NCBI GenBank assembly: GCA_021732665.1
Contig: JAKFUL010000001.1
Span: 62,001 to 126,000 of the forward strand
DNA length: 64,000 nt
Source: Acetobacteraceae bacterium
GTDB taxonomy: Bacteria; Pseudomonadota; Alphaproteobacteria; Acetobacterales; Acetobacteraceae
Direction of reading: 5' to 3'
Shown here one piece after another: positions 8,373-16,896 of this stretch. The translations under genes and the position numbers were made by a program. Within the stretch, counting starts at the first letter, position 1. Each line of letters begins with the position of its first letter. The notes below the pieces were generated by a model, which saw nothing but the letters and a program-made list of their open reading frames with translations, made no database searches and had not been told where the DNA came from.

Positions 8373-8592
8373 GGTTCTTCTCCTGCTGCCGCGGGCCCCA
8401 GCGGCGCACGGCTTCGTTCTGGATTGCCTGGCGCAGCCAGGGATCGGTGATGTCCTCGAGGTGCAGCGAGACGACGCCCTGCTGCTGCCAGACACGGCGG
8501 CGCAGCATTTCCATCTCGGGCGTGGTGGTGGCGCTGCAGGTGCCGCGGTCGAGGCAGGAGCGCGGCAGGCGGGGGGAGCCAGGGAGCGCCAT
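8362..8592 (-). CDS. Small phage protein
   Basis: A 76-residue protein, MALPGSPRLPRSCLDRG followed by a helical segment EMEMLRRRVWQQQGVVSLHL and DITDPWLRQAIQNEAVRRWG. Its end overlaps the start of the DUF6456-like gene by 11 bases, which supports real translation. No known family. Confidence 0.6.
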   Translation of the reverse strand: MALPGSPRLPRSCLDRGTCSATTTPEMEMLRRRVWQQQGVVSLHLEDITDPWLRQAIQNEAVRRWGPRQQEKNHGR

Positions 8593-8805
8593 CTACACAA
8601 TCCCCCCGGCGATCACAGAACTCCCGGCTATCCTATTGATATATATATTTTTGTTATTTTTGTTATTATGTACTGCGAGGTGTTGTCGTGCTCCCACGCG
8701 TGTGTGGGGCGAGGTGTCCCCTTCGTGCCCGCGCACGAAATAACAAAATTCACAAAAGCCTGATTTCAGTGGTTTAGCGGGGGTGGTCGGGATTTTGTTA
8801 TTCAT
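8593..8805 (-). CDS. Possible 70-residue ORF in AT-rich segment
   Basis: The ATG at 8805 overlaps the stop of the primase-helicase gene, so it could be translated by coupling. The product begins MNNKIPTTPAKPLKSGF and contains FCEFCYFVRG and an Asn/Lys-rich run from repetitive DNA. Part of the codon content comes from copies of TTTTGTTATT, so it may be a by-product of the repeats rather than a protein-coding gene. Confidence 0.3.
   Translation of the reverse strand: MNNKIPTTPAKPLKSGFCEFCYFVRGHEGDTSPHTRVGARQHLAVHNNKNNKNIYINRIAGSSVIAGGIV
8649..8802. repeat. AT-rich patch with TTTTGTTATT repeats
   Basis: The 10-mer TTTTGTTATT occurs at 8649-8658, 8658-8667 and 8793-8802, and inverted (AATAACAAAA) at 8739-8748. 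The patch is far richer in A and T than anything else in the phage region and lies just after the primase-helicase gene. Iterons or an unwinding element near a replication gene would look like this; that is inference. Confidence 0.5.
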
Positions 8806-11206
8806 CGCCCGCGGCCTCCTCGGCTGGCGTATCGCCTGCTGGCGGCACCAGGACGTAGCGGGAGCCAGCCGGGCGGCCGGGACCGCCGGACGCGGGCGCA
8901 GCGGTTTCGATGACCGCGCCGTTTGTCACCAGCGCTTCGATGACCTCGCCGAATTCCCGCGCGGTCAGCTTCAGCCCCTTGTGGAACATGTCGCGCCGGC
9001 TACACGGGCCGTGCTTGCCGATGATGTTGATGGCCTTGTTCAGACGCTTCTCGAACTCGCTATTCGCCAGGAAGCGCTGCGCGTCGCGCAGCACGGTCCG
9101 CGTGCAGTGCTCGGCCAGCGCCCACCCCCAGGCCACGTCTGGCTCGGTGACCTGCGGACGCGCCGGATCGCGGCTGATGGCGCAGATCAGCGCCAGCTTG
9201 CTGGCGTTCTCGCCCAGGCGGTTGACGATGGCGGCCTGGGGCGTACCAGCCACCTTCTTCGCCCAGACGTCTTCCTCGGCCAGCTTGCGATCGTGCAGCG
9301 CTTCTGCTGATGCCGTCATCGGGACGGTGTGGGGCGCCGCCTCCTCGGTGGCGGACATCGGCACCACATGCACATCCGGCAGGTTGCCTGGTGGAGGTGG
9401 GTCGCCTGCGCCGCGGGTGATCGCCTTCAGGGCATCAAGCAGGGCGGGTGGCGGGGCGATGATGCCTGCATTCGGGTTCCGCTCCGGCCGGTCGGTGTCG
9501 GTGACGAAGACCAGGAAGCGTGCGAGCGAGCCGTCCATCATCGCGCCGCCTTCCAGCGCCTTCCAGAAGGTCGAGGGCGTGGTGGTGCCGAAGAAGCAGA
9601 CGCAGGGCTGGTGGATGTCGACGCGCGGCGCGTCCTTCTTGTTGGCGTATTCGGTGCCGCGGTAGATGCCCTTCGCCCGGCTGTAGAGCTTCATCAGCTC
9701 GGACCAGATTTCGGCCTTGTGCGCAGGCGCCCTGCCGCCCGTGACGGTGGCGAGGAACAGGCCGAATTCGTCGATCTGGAACAGTCGGGCAGGATGCTGC
9801 TCCAGTGCGGACAGCATGCCGCGACCGGAGGCCAGGTTTTCGCCGCCGAGGTAGCGATCCAGCTTGGCCAGGTCGAAGCAGCGCCGGATCACCTCCGGCG
9901 CGTGATCCTTGCCGCCGCCGCTTTCCGCCACGGCGGCGATGTACACGTTGGTCCGGAGATCGGTGCGGGTGCGGTACTGCCGCCCGGCCAGCGCTCCCAC
10001 CGCGCAGATGGCGGCGCCGAGGGCGAGAAAGGGCTGGGGCCGCAGAGCGGATCCCACGCATTCGTCCACCAGCATCTGCAACACGCCGCCGGGCTGCAGG
10101 ATGGTGGTCGGCACGGGAAGCGGCGCGGCTTGCTGCTTCGCCCGACTGGCGTCGAGCTTCGCCAGGAGCGCCGCGGCAGGGTGAATCTCCACGGGTGCGG
10201 TCAGAGCCGTGGCATCCGCCCTGGCCAGCATCGCCGCTGCAGGATGCGGCTGTGCGGCGCGCTCCGCGACCGCGGCATTCAGCGTGATTTCGGGTGGCGG
10301 AATCCAGCCGCGGTCGATCGCCCAGCCATAGATGCTGCCTGCGCCGATGCTGTGCGGTCGGAGCTTGGCCCAGCGGCGCTCCGCGGTGTCCGATTTGCCT
10401 GATGTGCCGGATTTGCCGCTCGACTTCGACCAGTCGAGCCAGAGCTCGCGCCCTTCTTCACCAAGCGCCGCCTTGATGGCGTTGCCCATGGTGATCCACG
10501 ATGCGCCGTCGAGATCCTCGTTTGGGAGATAGGCCAGCGCTGCCTTCACCGCCTCGAGGGTGCCGCACGGATCGGACGGGCCGCGCCAGGTGGCATCATT
10601 GGACGGAAGGTGCAGAGAGCGCGGACGCAGCTCGGGCGGAATCAGCGCATGGGCACGATCGAGCCAGGCCATGGCCGCCGCCTCGTCCAGCACGGGCAGC
10701 TGCGCGAGCGGGGTGTCGAGCAGGGTGTCCTCAGGCCAGACGTAGGGCTGCCCGGTGTCGGGGTGCACGGCATGCGCCACGAACTGCTGGCCGCGGGCGA
10801 GGACCTCGAGCGGCAAGCGCTTGCGGCCAGCGAAGGGCGTGGCGGCGCGATAGACCAGCAGCCGCTTGGGGGCGCGGCCGATGCGCAGGCAGGGGGTGTC
10901 GCCAAGCATGGAGGTGGCAAGCTCGGCGATCTGGATGGCCAACGCACCGTCCAGGATGTCGATGTCGATGCCCACCACGGCGCCGGTGGCGATGCCCACG
11001 CCGCATCCGGGCCAGCGGCGCCAGATATCGACCTCGAAGGGCTTCGTCGGCCGGTCGCAGTGCCGGGTCCAATCGGGATAGGGCGACCATTCCCCGCCAG
11101 TGAACCGCCCCGGCACCTTCGTGCCCGGCATGATGGGGATGACCGAATAGCCATTGTCGACCAGGCGCTCGCCATAGTCCGCCATGAAGGAGGGGTCGTC
11201 CGTCAT
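8798..11206 (-). CDS. Phage Prim-Pol primase / helicase fusion
   Basis: An 802-residue replication protein. Residues about 10-200 are an archaeo-eukaryotic primase-polymerase domain with the catalytic GIDIDILDG acidic motif (Asp81, Asp83). Around residues 225-320 is a PriCT-like linker (LDGASWITMGNAIKAAL ... WAKLRPHSIGAGSIYGWA). The second half resembles DUF3987, a helicase-like ATPase, with a P-loop variant AESGGGKDHAPEV and the acidic strand LFQIDEFGLFLA. A Ser/Gly/Lys-rich insertion (SSGKSGTSGKSDT) sits in the linker. It would prime and unwind element DNA. The ATG overlaps the upstream gene by 4 bases (ATGA). Confidence 0.88.
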   Translation of the reverse strand: MTDDPSFMADYGERLVDNGYSVIPIMPGTKVPGRFTGGEWSPYPDWTRHCDRPTKPFEVDIWRRWPGCGVGIATGAVVGIDIDILDGALAIQIAELATSMLGDTPCLRIGRAPKRLLVYRAATPFAGRKRLPLEVLARGQQFVAHAVHPDTGQPYVWPEDTLLDTPLAQLPVLDEAAAMAWLDRAHALIPPELRPRSLHLPSNDATWRGPSDPCGTLEAVKAALAYLPNEDLDGASWITMGNAIKAALGEEGRELWLDWSKSSGKSGTSGKSDTAERRWAKLRPHSIGAGSIYGWAIDRGWIPPPEITLNAAVAERAAQPHPAAAMLARADATALTAPVEIHPAAALLAKLDASRAKQQAAPLPVPTTILQPGGVLQMLVDECVGSALRPQPFLALGAAICAVGALAGRQYRTRTDLRTNVYIAAVAESGGGKDHAPEVIRRCFDLAKLDRYLGGENLASGRGMLSALEQHPARLFQIDEFGLFLATVTGGRAPAHKAEIWSELMKLYSRAKGIYRGTEYANKKDAPRVDIHQPCVCFFGTTTPSTFWKALEGGAMMDGSLARFLVFVTDTDRPERNPNAGIIAPPPALLDALKAITRGAGDPPPPGNLPDVHVVPMSATEEAAPHTVPMTASAEALHDRKLAEEDVWAKKVAGTPQAAIVNRLGENASKLALICAISRDPARPQVTEPDVAWGWALAEHCTRTVLRDAQRFLANSEFEKRLNKAINIIGKHGPCSRRDMFHKGLKLTAREFGEVIEALVTNGAVIETAAPASGGPGRPAGSRYVLVPPAGDTPAEEAAGDE

Positions 11207-11604
11207 TCGCTGCCACGCTCCTGTGCGGCAATGGCTGCATCGCAGGCACGCTCCAGCCGCAGGATTTCGGGATAGAGCGCCGCAATCTGCTCGGCAGCGC
11301 GCTGGAGCGCCTGTCGCGCCCTCTCCAGCTCGGCGTGAATCCCGCGTGCCGGACCACGAATGTCCGACGCGAGATCGCCGACATGGTGCGCCGCCCTCGC
11401 CCAGGGCGGCTGCTTCGCGCGTGGACCATACGGTTTGCGCGGCGCAGGGGTGACCTTGGTCGCGAGGCCGGCCCGGACCTTCTCCACGTCCCAGGTGCCG
11501 TCATCTTCCCGCGCGATGCGTCCAGAGCGTTCGGCGTTCTGGATGGCGGTGTGCGAGAGTCCGAGGCGGCGCGCGACCTCCCGGGCCGAGGTGACGCCGC
11601 TCAT
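11203..11604 (-). CDS. HTH protein with terminase-small-like N-terminus
   Basis: A 133-residue protein. Residues 1-50 (TSAREVARRLGLSHTAIQNAE) closely resemble the HTH of the terminase small subunit at 1098-1613, including a shared RIARE-D-G-W-D pattern after the HTH. The rest is a basic linker and a long helix (GIHAELERARQALQRAAEQI) likely to form a coiled coil. It overlaps its neighbours by 4 bases on both sides. It may recognise DNA near the origin for the primase, using a domain duplicated from the packaging machinery (inference). Confidence 0.7.
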   Translation of the reverse strand: MSGVTSAREVARRLGLSHTAIQNAERSGRIAREDDGTWDVEKVRAGLATKVTPAPRKPYGPRAKQPPWARAAHHVGDLASDIRGPARGIHAELERARQALQRAAEQIAALYPEILRLERACDAAIAAQERGSE

Positions 11605-11954
11605 GGGCGGCCACCCGCAGCGAGCGGCGGCGCCGAATGGCGACCCTGATCCAGCAGGCGAGCAAGCTCATCCTGGTAGGCGGTGATGATCACCTCCAGC
11701 AGCGTCAGCCATTCCGCTTCGGTCAGCACTGCAAGGTCGGTCTTGCCGATGCTCTCCAGGTATTCGCCCGCCATGGGGCTGGCCGCCGTGATGGCGGCAA
11801 TCTCGTGCTCGTCGGGATCAACCACGCCCCACCTCCGGCAGAGCGCGCTCATGCAGCGCATGGAGCAGGCGGGCAGCGGCTCGCTGGTCCGCACGCGCGG
11901 ATCGAACCAACCAAAGCCGCGGGCGGTGCGGAGGCGACAGGCGGCGCATCTCAC
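11601..11954 (-). CDS. DUF6511-like zinc-binding phage protein
   Basis: A 117-residue protein with GTG start at 11954 that overlaps the helicase stop (GTGA). It begins VRCAACRLRTARGFGWFDPR and has a second Cys pair (CSMRCM), then WGVVDPDEHEIAAI and a helical C-terminus ending with LEVIITAYQDELARLLDQG. This is the DUF6511 layout known from alphaproteobacterial phage replication operons: treble-clef-like cysteines followed by helices. The function is unknown. Confidence 0.65.
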   Translation of the reverse strand: MRCAACRLRTARGFGWFDPRVRTSEPLPACSMRCMSALCRRWGVVDPDEHEIAAITAASPMAGEYLESIGKTDLAVLTEAEWLTLLEVIITAYQDELARLLDQGRHSAPPLAAGGRP

Positions 11955-13534
11955 ACGAACCTCGCCGCGGCGATCTCGGTGTACTGGCCGGCGGGGCGCA
12001 CCTGGATCGCGATTGGACGGCGCAGCTGGTCGAGCTGTGCCAGCGCCGCATCCACCGTCGCGGGGGGCGGGAGATTGCCGGCACGCCGCCGCCACCAACC
12101 CAGCGCCTTGTCGCGCGGAAAGCCGGTGTGCTCGAAGCAGACCCATTCGCTGTGCCGCGCGAGGCCGCATTCGTAGGTGACGCGCAGAGATGCCGGCTTT
12201 CCGGGCTTGTCGTGGCGCGCGTAGGTGATGCCGGTCACGTCGCACCAAGCCGCCTGGATCTGCGTCGACAGCAGCGCGTTCGACGCCGCCTGCGGCGCGA
12301 CCTTCACCACCGGCGGCGGGAATTCGTAGTCGCATTCGATGCAGTGCCGCGCGCTGGCGTGGTTGATGGTCTGGCATTCCGGGCAGACCTTGATCGGCGC
12401 CTCGCCGTCGCCGGCGGGTTCCTTCTTGCGGCCGTCCACGGTGTCGATCGGACCGTGCCGCGCCGTGTTGCCGGCGAAGTCCAGGACCAGGCAGTCATCC
12501 TTGCCCTCGGCGAGGCGCGTGCCGCGGCCGACCATCTGCACGTAGAGCCCCACGCTCTTCGTGGGGCGGAGCAACGCGATGAGATCGGTGCCGGGCGCGT
12601 CGAAGCCGGTGGTCAGGACATTGGCGTTGGTGACGCAACGCAGCCGCCCCGCCTTGAAGGCCGCCAGGATGCCGTCCCGTTCCGGGCCCGGCGTGTCGCC
12701 GGTGACCGTCTCGGCCGAGATGCCGTGCTCGCGGATGGCGTCGCGGACGTGGCGCGCATGGGCCACGCCGGAGCAGAACACCAGCCAGGAGCCGCGGCCT
12801 TCGCCGTGCTGGACGATCTCGGCCACAGCGGCGCGCGTGACCTCGTCGCGGTCCACGGCCGCCTCGAGGTCCTTGGCAATGAACTCGCCGCCGCGGGTTC
12901 CGACGCCACCGACGTCGAGCTGCGTCTCGGTCCGCTTCGGGACAACCGGGCAGAGATAGCCCTGCTGGATCATGTCCAGCACCGGCACCTCGAAGGCGAT
13001 GTCGGTGAAGAGCCGGTCCTTCCCCTCGTGCAGCATGCCGCTGTCGAGCCGGTAGGGGGTGGCTGTGAAGCCGACCACCTTCAGCAGGCCGGCATTGATC
13101 TCGTTCAGCTGGGTGAGGAACGAGCGATACATGCCACTGTCGCCGCGACCGAGCAGATGGGCCTCGTCGATCAGCACGAGGTCGCAGCGCTGCACCTGCC
13201 GCGCGTGGCGGTGGATTGACTGGATACCGGCGAACAGGATCTGCGCGTGGATGTCGCGGCGAGACAGCCCTGCCGAGTAGATGCCGGCCGGCGCGTCCGG
13301 CCAGGCGCGCAGCATGGCCATGAAGTTCTGCTGGATCAGTTCCTTCACGTGGGTGAGGATCAGCACCCGCGTGTCGCCATAGGCGGCGATCGCCTCGCGG
13401 GTGAAGCCAGCGATGCACAGGCTCTTGCCGGTGCCGGTCGGCATGACGACCAGCGGGTTGCCGCTGCTGGCCGAGAAGTAGTCGTAGAGCGCCTCGATGG
13501 CGGCACGCTGATAGGGGCGGAGGGAGAGGGTCAT
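11951..13534 (-). CDS. Phage DEAD/DEAH-box helicase
   Basis: A 527-residue superfamily 2 helicase. Motif Q/I region LRPYQRAAIEALYDYF and MPTGTGKS at residues 31-38, motif II LVLIDEAHLL, motif III VVGFTATPYRLD, and in the second RecA lobe NVLTTGFDAPGTDL and QMVGRGTRLAEGK. A CPECQTINHASARHCIEC zinc ribbon near residue 400 follows the helicase core. Such proteins unwind or remodel replication and recombination intermediates in phage operons. The start at 13534 overlaps the preceding gene by 4 bases. Confidence 0.9.
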   Translation of the reverse strand: MTLSLRPYQRAAIEALYDYFSASSGNPLVVMPTGTGKSLCIAGFTREAIAAYGDTRVLILTHVKELIQQNFMAMLRAWPDAPAGIYSAGLSRRDIHAQILFAGIQSIHRHARQVQRCDLVLIDEAHLLGRGDSGMYRSFLTQLNEINAGLLKVVGFTATPYRLDSGMLHEGKDRLFTDIAFEVPVLDMIQQGYLCPVVPKRTETQLDVGGVGTRGGEFIAKDLEAAVDRDEVTRAAVAEIVQHGEGRGSWLVFCSGVAHARHVRDAIREHGISAETVTGDTPGPERDGILAAFKAGRLRCVTNANVLTTGFDAPGTDLIALLRPTKSVGLYVQMVGRGTRLAEGKDDCLVLDFAGNTARHGPIDTVDGRKKEPAGDGEAPIKVCPECQTINHASARHCIECDYEFPPPVVKVAPQAASNALLSTQIQAAWCDVTGITYARHDKPGKPASLRVTYECGLARHSEWVCFEHTGFPRDKALGWWRRRAGNLPPPATVDAALAQLDQLRRPIAIQVRPAGQYTEIAAARFV

Positions 13535-13827
13535 GCGGATACCTCGTCCCCAGGGCGGTTCCGCCCGGCGTATTCGCCGCGGACCTTCCACTCGCCGCAC
13601 CAGTCGCTCTCGCTGAAGGTGCGCGGCCAGGCCGTGAGCAGACCCTGCTCGCCGCCCATGTCCTGGCCGTCGCTGCAGATGCTGATCGAAGGGATGGCCG
13701 AGGGTGCGCGCCGGCGGCACAGCCCCTCATCCTGATAGCCATCATCCGACCGGCTGGTGGCGAGCTGCCAGAAGACGCAGGTGCCGCAGGCGGCCTTGCG
13801 CTCGATGGCGTGGAGCATCGGGCTCAT
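13531..13827 (-). CDS. Small cysteine-containing phage protein
   Basis: A 98-residue protein with several cysteines (CGTCVFWQLA near residue 14, a later GLCRRR and DWCGEW), which could bind zinc. It overlaps both neighbours by 4 bases (ATGA), so it is firmly part of the operon between the Cas4-like nuclease and the helicase. The role is unknown. Confidence 0.65.
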   Translation of the reverse strand: MSPMLHAIERKAACGTCVFWQLATSRSDDGYQDEGLCRRRAPSAIPSISICSDGQDMGGEQGLLTAWPRTFSESDWCGEWKVRGEYAGRNRPGDEVSA

Positions 13828-14753
13828 GCCGCCACCCCGTCACGCCATTCGGTGCCGTCCGGCAGCAGATAGCTGACCCAATCCTCACCGGCGTCGATCT
13901 GCTCAGCCGCCACGAAGTCCGGCAGATACAGATGCGCCGCGCAGCCGGCCTCCTGGTCGCGCCGGTCGAGTGGGGCGGCGTGCCGGGCGCAGTGCCAGTC
14001 GCCACCCGGGGCGGGCGACGCATGCAGGCAGGACCGGCAATGCCGCTCCGGTGCCGCGCCGGCGTGGCAGACGGCATGGTGGTCGCAGAAGCGGCACTGC
14101 CACCAGGACGCGTCCTGGCTGATGCGGGCGGGCGGTCGGGCGGCACCGATGACGCGCTCGGCCTTCGCCAGGATGCGCAGCCCGGCCTCGGCATCGTGGC
14201 GGATGCGCTCCTGGTAGAGCTCGTCCGTGTCCTTGCAGACCGCCAGGTAGAAGGCCCGATCGAGGCCGGCGAGCTGCATGTAGGCCTGCATCTGAGCCCA
14301 GTGCAGCGGCTTGGAGGCGGCGACGCCCTCGGCCTTCAGCTTGGCGAAGGACTTGGCGCTGTGGGTCTTGAATTCGCAGACGTGCCAGGTGGTCGGCGCC
14401 TCGGGCAGACCGATCGCCACCGCGTCCATGCTGCCGCCGAAGTGGCCGGAGGCATCGCGCAGGTTCCACTGGCGCCCCGTCGCGGGATCCAGGTCCAGGA
14501 CGGTGACGCCGATGCGGCGCAAGTCGGCGACGAAGCGGGCCTCGGCCAGATTGCCGGTGTCGAACAGCCGCAGCAGCCGGCCGGTGTGACGCACACGCGT
14601 GGCCCAGCGGAACGAATACCAGATGGCGCGCTCGCATTCGGTGCCGATCAGCGAGGCACCGAGATGCGCGCGATAGCCGTTGTCCGCCGTCGCCTCATAT
14701 GACGAGTAGATGGAGGTGACGGTGGGGGACGCGGGCGGAGGAAGGGCAGCCAT
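13824..14753 (-). CDS. PD-(D/E)XK exonuclease, Cas4-like
   Basis: A 309-residue nuclease of the Cas4/RecB type. Landmarks are LIGTECERAIWYSFRWA (first cysteine of an Fe-S cluster), GSMDAVAIG with the catalytic Asp, CEFKTHSAKSFAK with the E-x-K pair, QMQAYMQLAGL, and WWQCRFCDHHAVCH with further cysteines. Such enzymes make single-stranded ends for phage recombination. An in-frame ATG at 14819, overlapping the DUF669 stop, would add 22 residues; 14753 is preferred because the extension is Pro/Ala-rich. It works with the Sak4-like ATPase two genes upstream. Confidence 0.82.
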   Translation of the reverse strand: MAALPPPASPTVTSIYSSYEATADNGYRAHLGASLIGTECERAIWYSFRWATRVRHTGRLLRLFDTGNLAEARFVADLRRIGVTVLDLDPATGRQWNLRDASGHFGGSMDAVAIGLPEAPTTWHVCEFKTHSAKSFAKLKAEGVAASKPLHWAQMQAYMQLAGLDRAFYLAVCKDTDELYQERIRHDAEAGLRILAKAERVIGAARPPARISQDASWWQCRFCDHHAVCHAGAAPERHCRSCLHASPAPGGDWHCARHAAPLDRRDQEAGCAAHLYLPDFVAAEQIDAGEDWVSYLLPDGTEWRDGVAA

Positions 14754-14811
14754 AACCTGATCCTGGATCGAGGGAGAGAGGCCGGCAGGCGCGAGGCCTG
14801 CCGGCTGGTGA

Positions 14812-15351
14812 TCAGGCATTGCGGCGCCAGGGCGGGGTCGCTGCGGCACCGGCGCGGGCGGCCGGCGGAGGCGCGGCAGGCGTCGGACGGGGCCCCGGGC
14901 TGGCAGGGCGGGGGGCGGTGCCAGTGGCTGCACCGGCGTTGGCCGCGGAGTAGCCAGCCACCTTGTTCCGCGCCTCGCGGTAGACGCCGTACTTGTCGTT
15001 GCCGGCCGGCTCGACCTTCAGCGTCACGATCAGCGGCTTGAAGTGCAGCTGCTCGCTGTCGCTGACATGTACCTGGCCCACCGCGTGGCAGATGGCCGAC
15101 AGAGTGCGCTGCGCGATCTCCACCGTCTGTTCGTTGCGGTTCACCAGGTTCAGCTGGTCGAAGATCTTCCGGCGCGCGGAGGGGCCCTCCAGCACTTCGA
15201 AGACCAGCTTGAGGAGCTGCCCATCGCCCGCTTTCGTCGGCAGCATCTCGCTCTCGATGAGATGCGCGAGGTACTTGCCGGGCGGCAGCACCTCGAGCGG
15301 GACAGCGGGGGCGACTTCCGTCGCGTCAAAGGTTCCATTGAGGGATGCCAT
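14812..15351 (-). CDS. DUF669 phage protein
   Basis: A 179-residue protein starting MASLNGTFDATEVAP. The core PPGKYLAHLIESEMLPTK and LKLVFEVLEGPSARRKIF matches DUF669, a beta-rich family found beside phage recombinases and nucleases and suspected to bind single-stranded DNA. The last 45 residues are a low-complexity Ala/Pro/Arg tail, a usual place for a protein-interaction tail in SSB-like proteins. It is three bases downstream of the Sak4-like ATPase. Confidence 0.85.
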   Translation of the reverse strand: MASLNGTFDATEVAPAVPLEVLPPGKYLAHLIESEMLPTKAGDGQLLKLVFEVLEGPSARRKIFDQLNLVNRNEQTVEIAQRTLSAICHAVGQVHVSDSEQLHFKPLIVTLKVEPAGNDKYGVYREARNKVAGYSAANAGAATGTAPRPASPGPRPTPAAPPPAARAGAAATPPWRRNA

Positions 15352-15354
15352 GGG

Positions 15355-16146
15355 TCAGCTCCGGGCTTCGGTGGTGGAGGCGGGGGCGGCGCCGGGCGGC
15401 GTCGCGTAGAAGGGGATGCCGGCGGCGAGCTCGGGCCAGGACAGCGGCAGCGTCTCGGCCAGGCCGAAGCGGTTCTTCGCGAGGAAGGCCGGCCGCTCGG
15501 CGGTGTGGAGCAGGCGATCACCGCCGCTCACGCCGCGGACCACCTTCTTGTTGAAGCCGACGTCGGACTTCAGCGTGCTCACGCGATAGTTCGCGAAGAG
15601 CACGGCATCGACATGCTCCTGCACCAGCGCGGAGGCGCTGCGGTGCAGCTTCGGCTGGTAGCGGTCGTAGGGTTCGGTCTCGGGGCTGTCGAAGCGCCGG
15701 ATCTCGGCGTGCGCGATCAGGATCACGCCCATCCCGCGCTCGTCGCGCAGCGCATTCACGCCGTCGAGGAAGCTGCGCCAGGTATCCAGCGCGGCGAGAT
15801 AGCCTTTGCCGTAGCCGAAGGATTCGATGTCCGGCTGGTTGTGCGTCTGCGCCGTGTGCTGCCAGACCAGCGGCTCCAGCCAGTCGAGGCTGTCCACCAC
15901 CAGCGTCTCGAAGTCGTGCGCCTCGGTGTAGAGGCTGCCGAGCGCCTCCATCACCGCGTCGAAGCTGCGCAGCACGCCGAAGGTGGCGGCGTTGATGGTG
16001 CCGAGCCCGTCCTCGGTCTGCACCACCACCGGCCGAGGCGCGGAGGTCGCGAAGAGCGTCTTGCCGACGCCGGCCACGCCATAGGTGAGCAGCCGTGGCG
16101 GGCGCGCGTCACCACCGCGCCGCAGGGATGCGAGGGAGATCGCCAT
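15355..16146 (-). CDS. Sak4-like AAA_24 ATPase (recombination)
   Basis: A 263-residue RecA-fold ATPase. Walker A YGVAGVGKT ends at residue 30, Walker B is ETLVVDSLDWLE, and VILIAHAEIRRFD follows. This is the AAA_24/Sak4 pattern of phage single-strand annealing partners. The start shares one base with the stop of the small upstream gene. With the DUF669 protein and the Cas4-like nuclease it forms a complete phage recombination unit. Confidence 0.85.
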   Translation of the reverse strand: MAISLASLRRGGDARPPRLLTYGVAGVGKTLFATSAPRPVVVQTEDGLGTINAATFGVLRSFDAVMEALGSLYTEAHDFETLVVDSLDWLEPLVWQHTAQTHNQPDIESFGYGKGYLAALDTWRSFLDGVNALRDERGMGVILIAHAEIRRFDSPETEPYDRYQPKLHRSASALVQEHVDAVLFANYRVSTLKSDVGFNKKVVRGVSGGDRLLHTAERPAFLAKNRFGLAETLPLSWPELAAGIPFYATPPGAAPASTTEARS

Positions 16147-16334
16147 CAGTGCGCCTCCTGCTTCGCGGCGCGAGGCTTGGCCTTGATGACGTCGACCTTG
16201 ATGTCGCCGCCGACGCGCGCGACGACTTCGGTGAAGCTGTCGAGCGTCGGCTCGAAGGCGGCGACGTCCTTCGCGCGGGCGACGGCATCGCCCTGCAGCG
16301 GGATGACCACCTGGATGCGGAGTTCATGCGCCAT
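16146..16334 (-). CDS. Small phage protein
   Basis: A 62-residue protein, MAHELRIQVVIPLQGDAVARA, with a later VGGDIKVDVIKAKPRA and a basic tail. The predicted alpha/beta pattern is compact. TGATG junctions on both sides show translational coupling to the genes around it. Unknown function. Confidence 0.65.
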   Translation of the reverse strand: MAHELRIQVVIPLQGDAVARAKDVAAFEPTLDSFTEVVARVGGDIKVDVIKAKPRAAKQEAH

Positions 16335-16810
16335 CACGCGGCGTCCTTCTGTTCGAGGGTGTAGGAGGGGCGCCCGGTGGCGACGGTGCGCGCCGGCTCG
16401 AAGACCGCACGGATGCGCGGCGGCCAGGCCGTGAAGCGGCTTTCCGGCACGCGGATCTCGGTGGTGACGTAGTCCGCGGGGTCCTCGCCCCACGCCACGA
16501 TGGTGGCGACCGCCGCGGCTAGCTTCGGCTGGTCCCACACTGCTTTCTTCGGGAGGTCGGCGACGACCTCGAAGGCGTCATCCGCGATGCGGACGCGGCC
16601 GGTGTCCTTGCCCTCGGCGCGACGGGCCGCGGCGGCGGGGGCGCCGTAGCGGGCATGCAGCGCGTCGTGCAGCAGGTCGGCGAGGTGCTTGGCGTCAGCC
16701 TTCAGCGCCCCGACCTCTTCCAGCAGCAGCGCCAGATGATCGACGGGCAGGCGTGCGGCCTGCGCGGCGTCCATCTCGCGCAGCTGCGCCAGAGTCGTTC
16801 GGTTGGTCAT
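16334..16810 (-). CDS. Phage protein of unknown function
   Basis: A 158-residue protein starting MTNRTTLAQLREMDAAQAAR. The N-terminal half is helical (LALLLEEVGALKADAKHL). The C-terminal half includes ADDAFEVVADLPKKAVWDQP and ATIVAWGEDPADYVTTE. An in-frame GTG at 16900, overlapping the stop of the small membrane ORF, would add a Pro/Ala-rich 30-residue leader. The stop shares bases with the next start. Unknown function. Confidence 0.65.
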   Translation of the reverse strand: MTNRTTLAQLREMDAAQAARLPVDHLALLLEEVGALKADAKHLADLLHDALHARYGAPAAAARRAEGKDTGRVRIADDAFEVVADLPKKAVWDQPKLAAAVATIVAWGEDPADYVTTEIRVPESRFTAWPPRIRAVFEPARTVATGRPSYTLEQKDAA

Positions 16811-16896
16811 GGTGGTCCCGTTCAACGAGGAGGTGCCCGGCTGGATGGGCGATGCAGGCGGCCGGGCGGGCGCGGGCATCGGCATGGGGATCGCGC

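Noticed and set aside
10390-10440. Ser/Gly/Lys repeat in the Prim-Pol protein as a possible frameshift or insertion
   Set aside because: It stays in frame and lies in a linker between domains, so it is probably ordinary low-complexity sequence.
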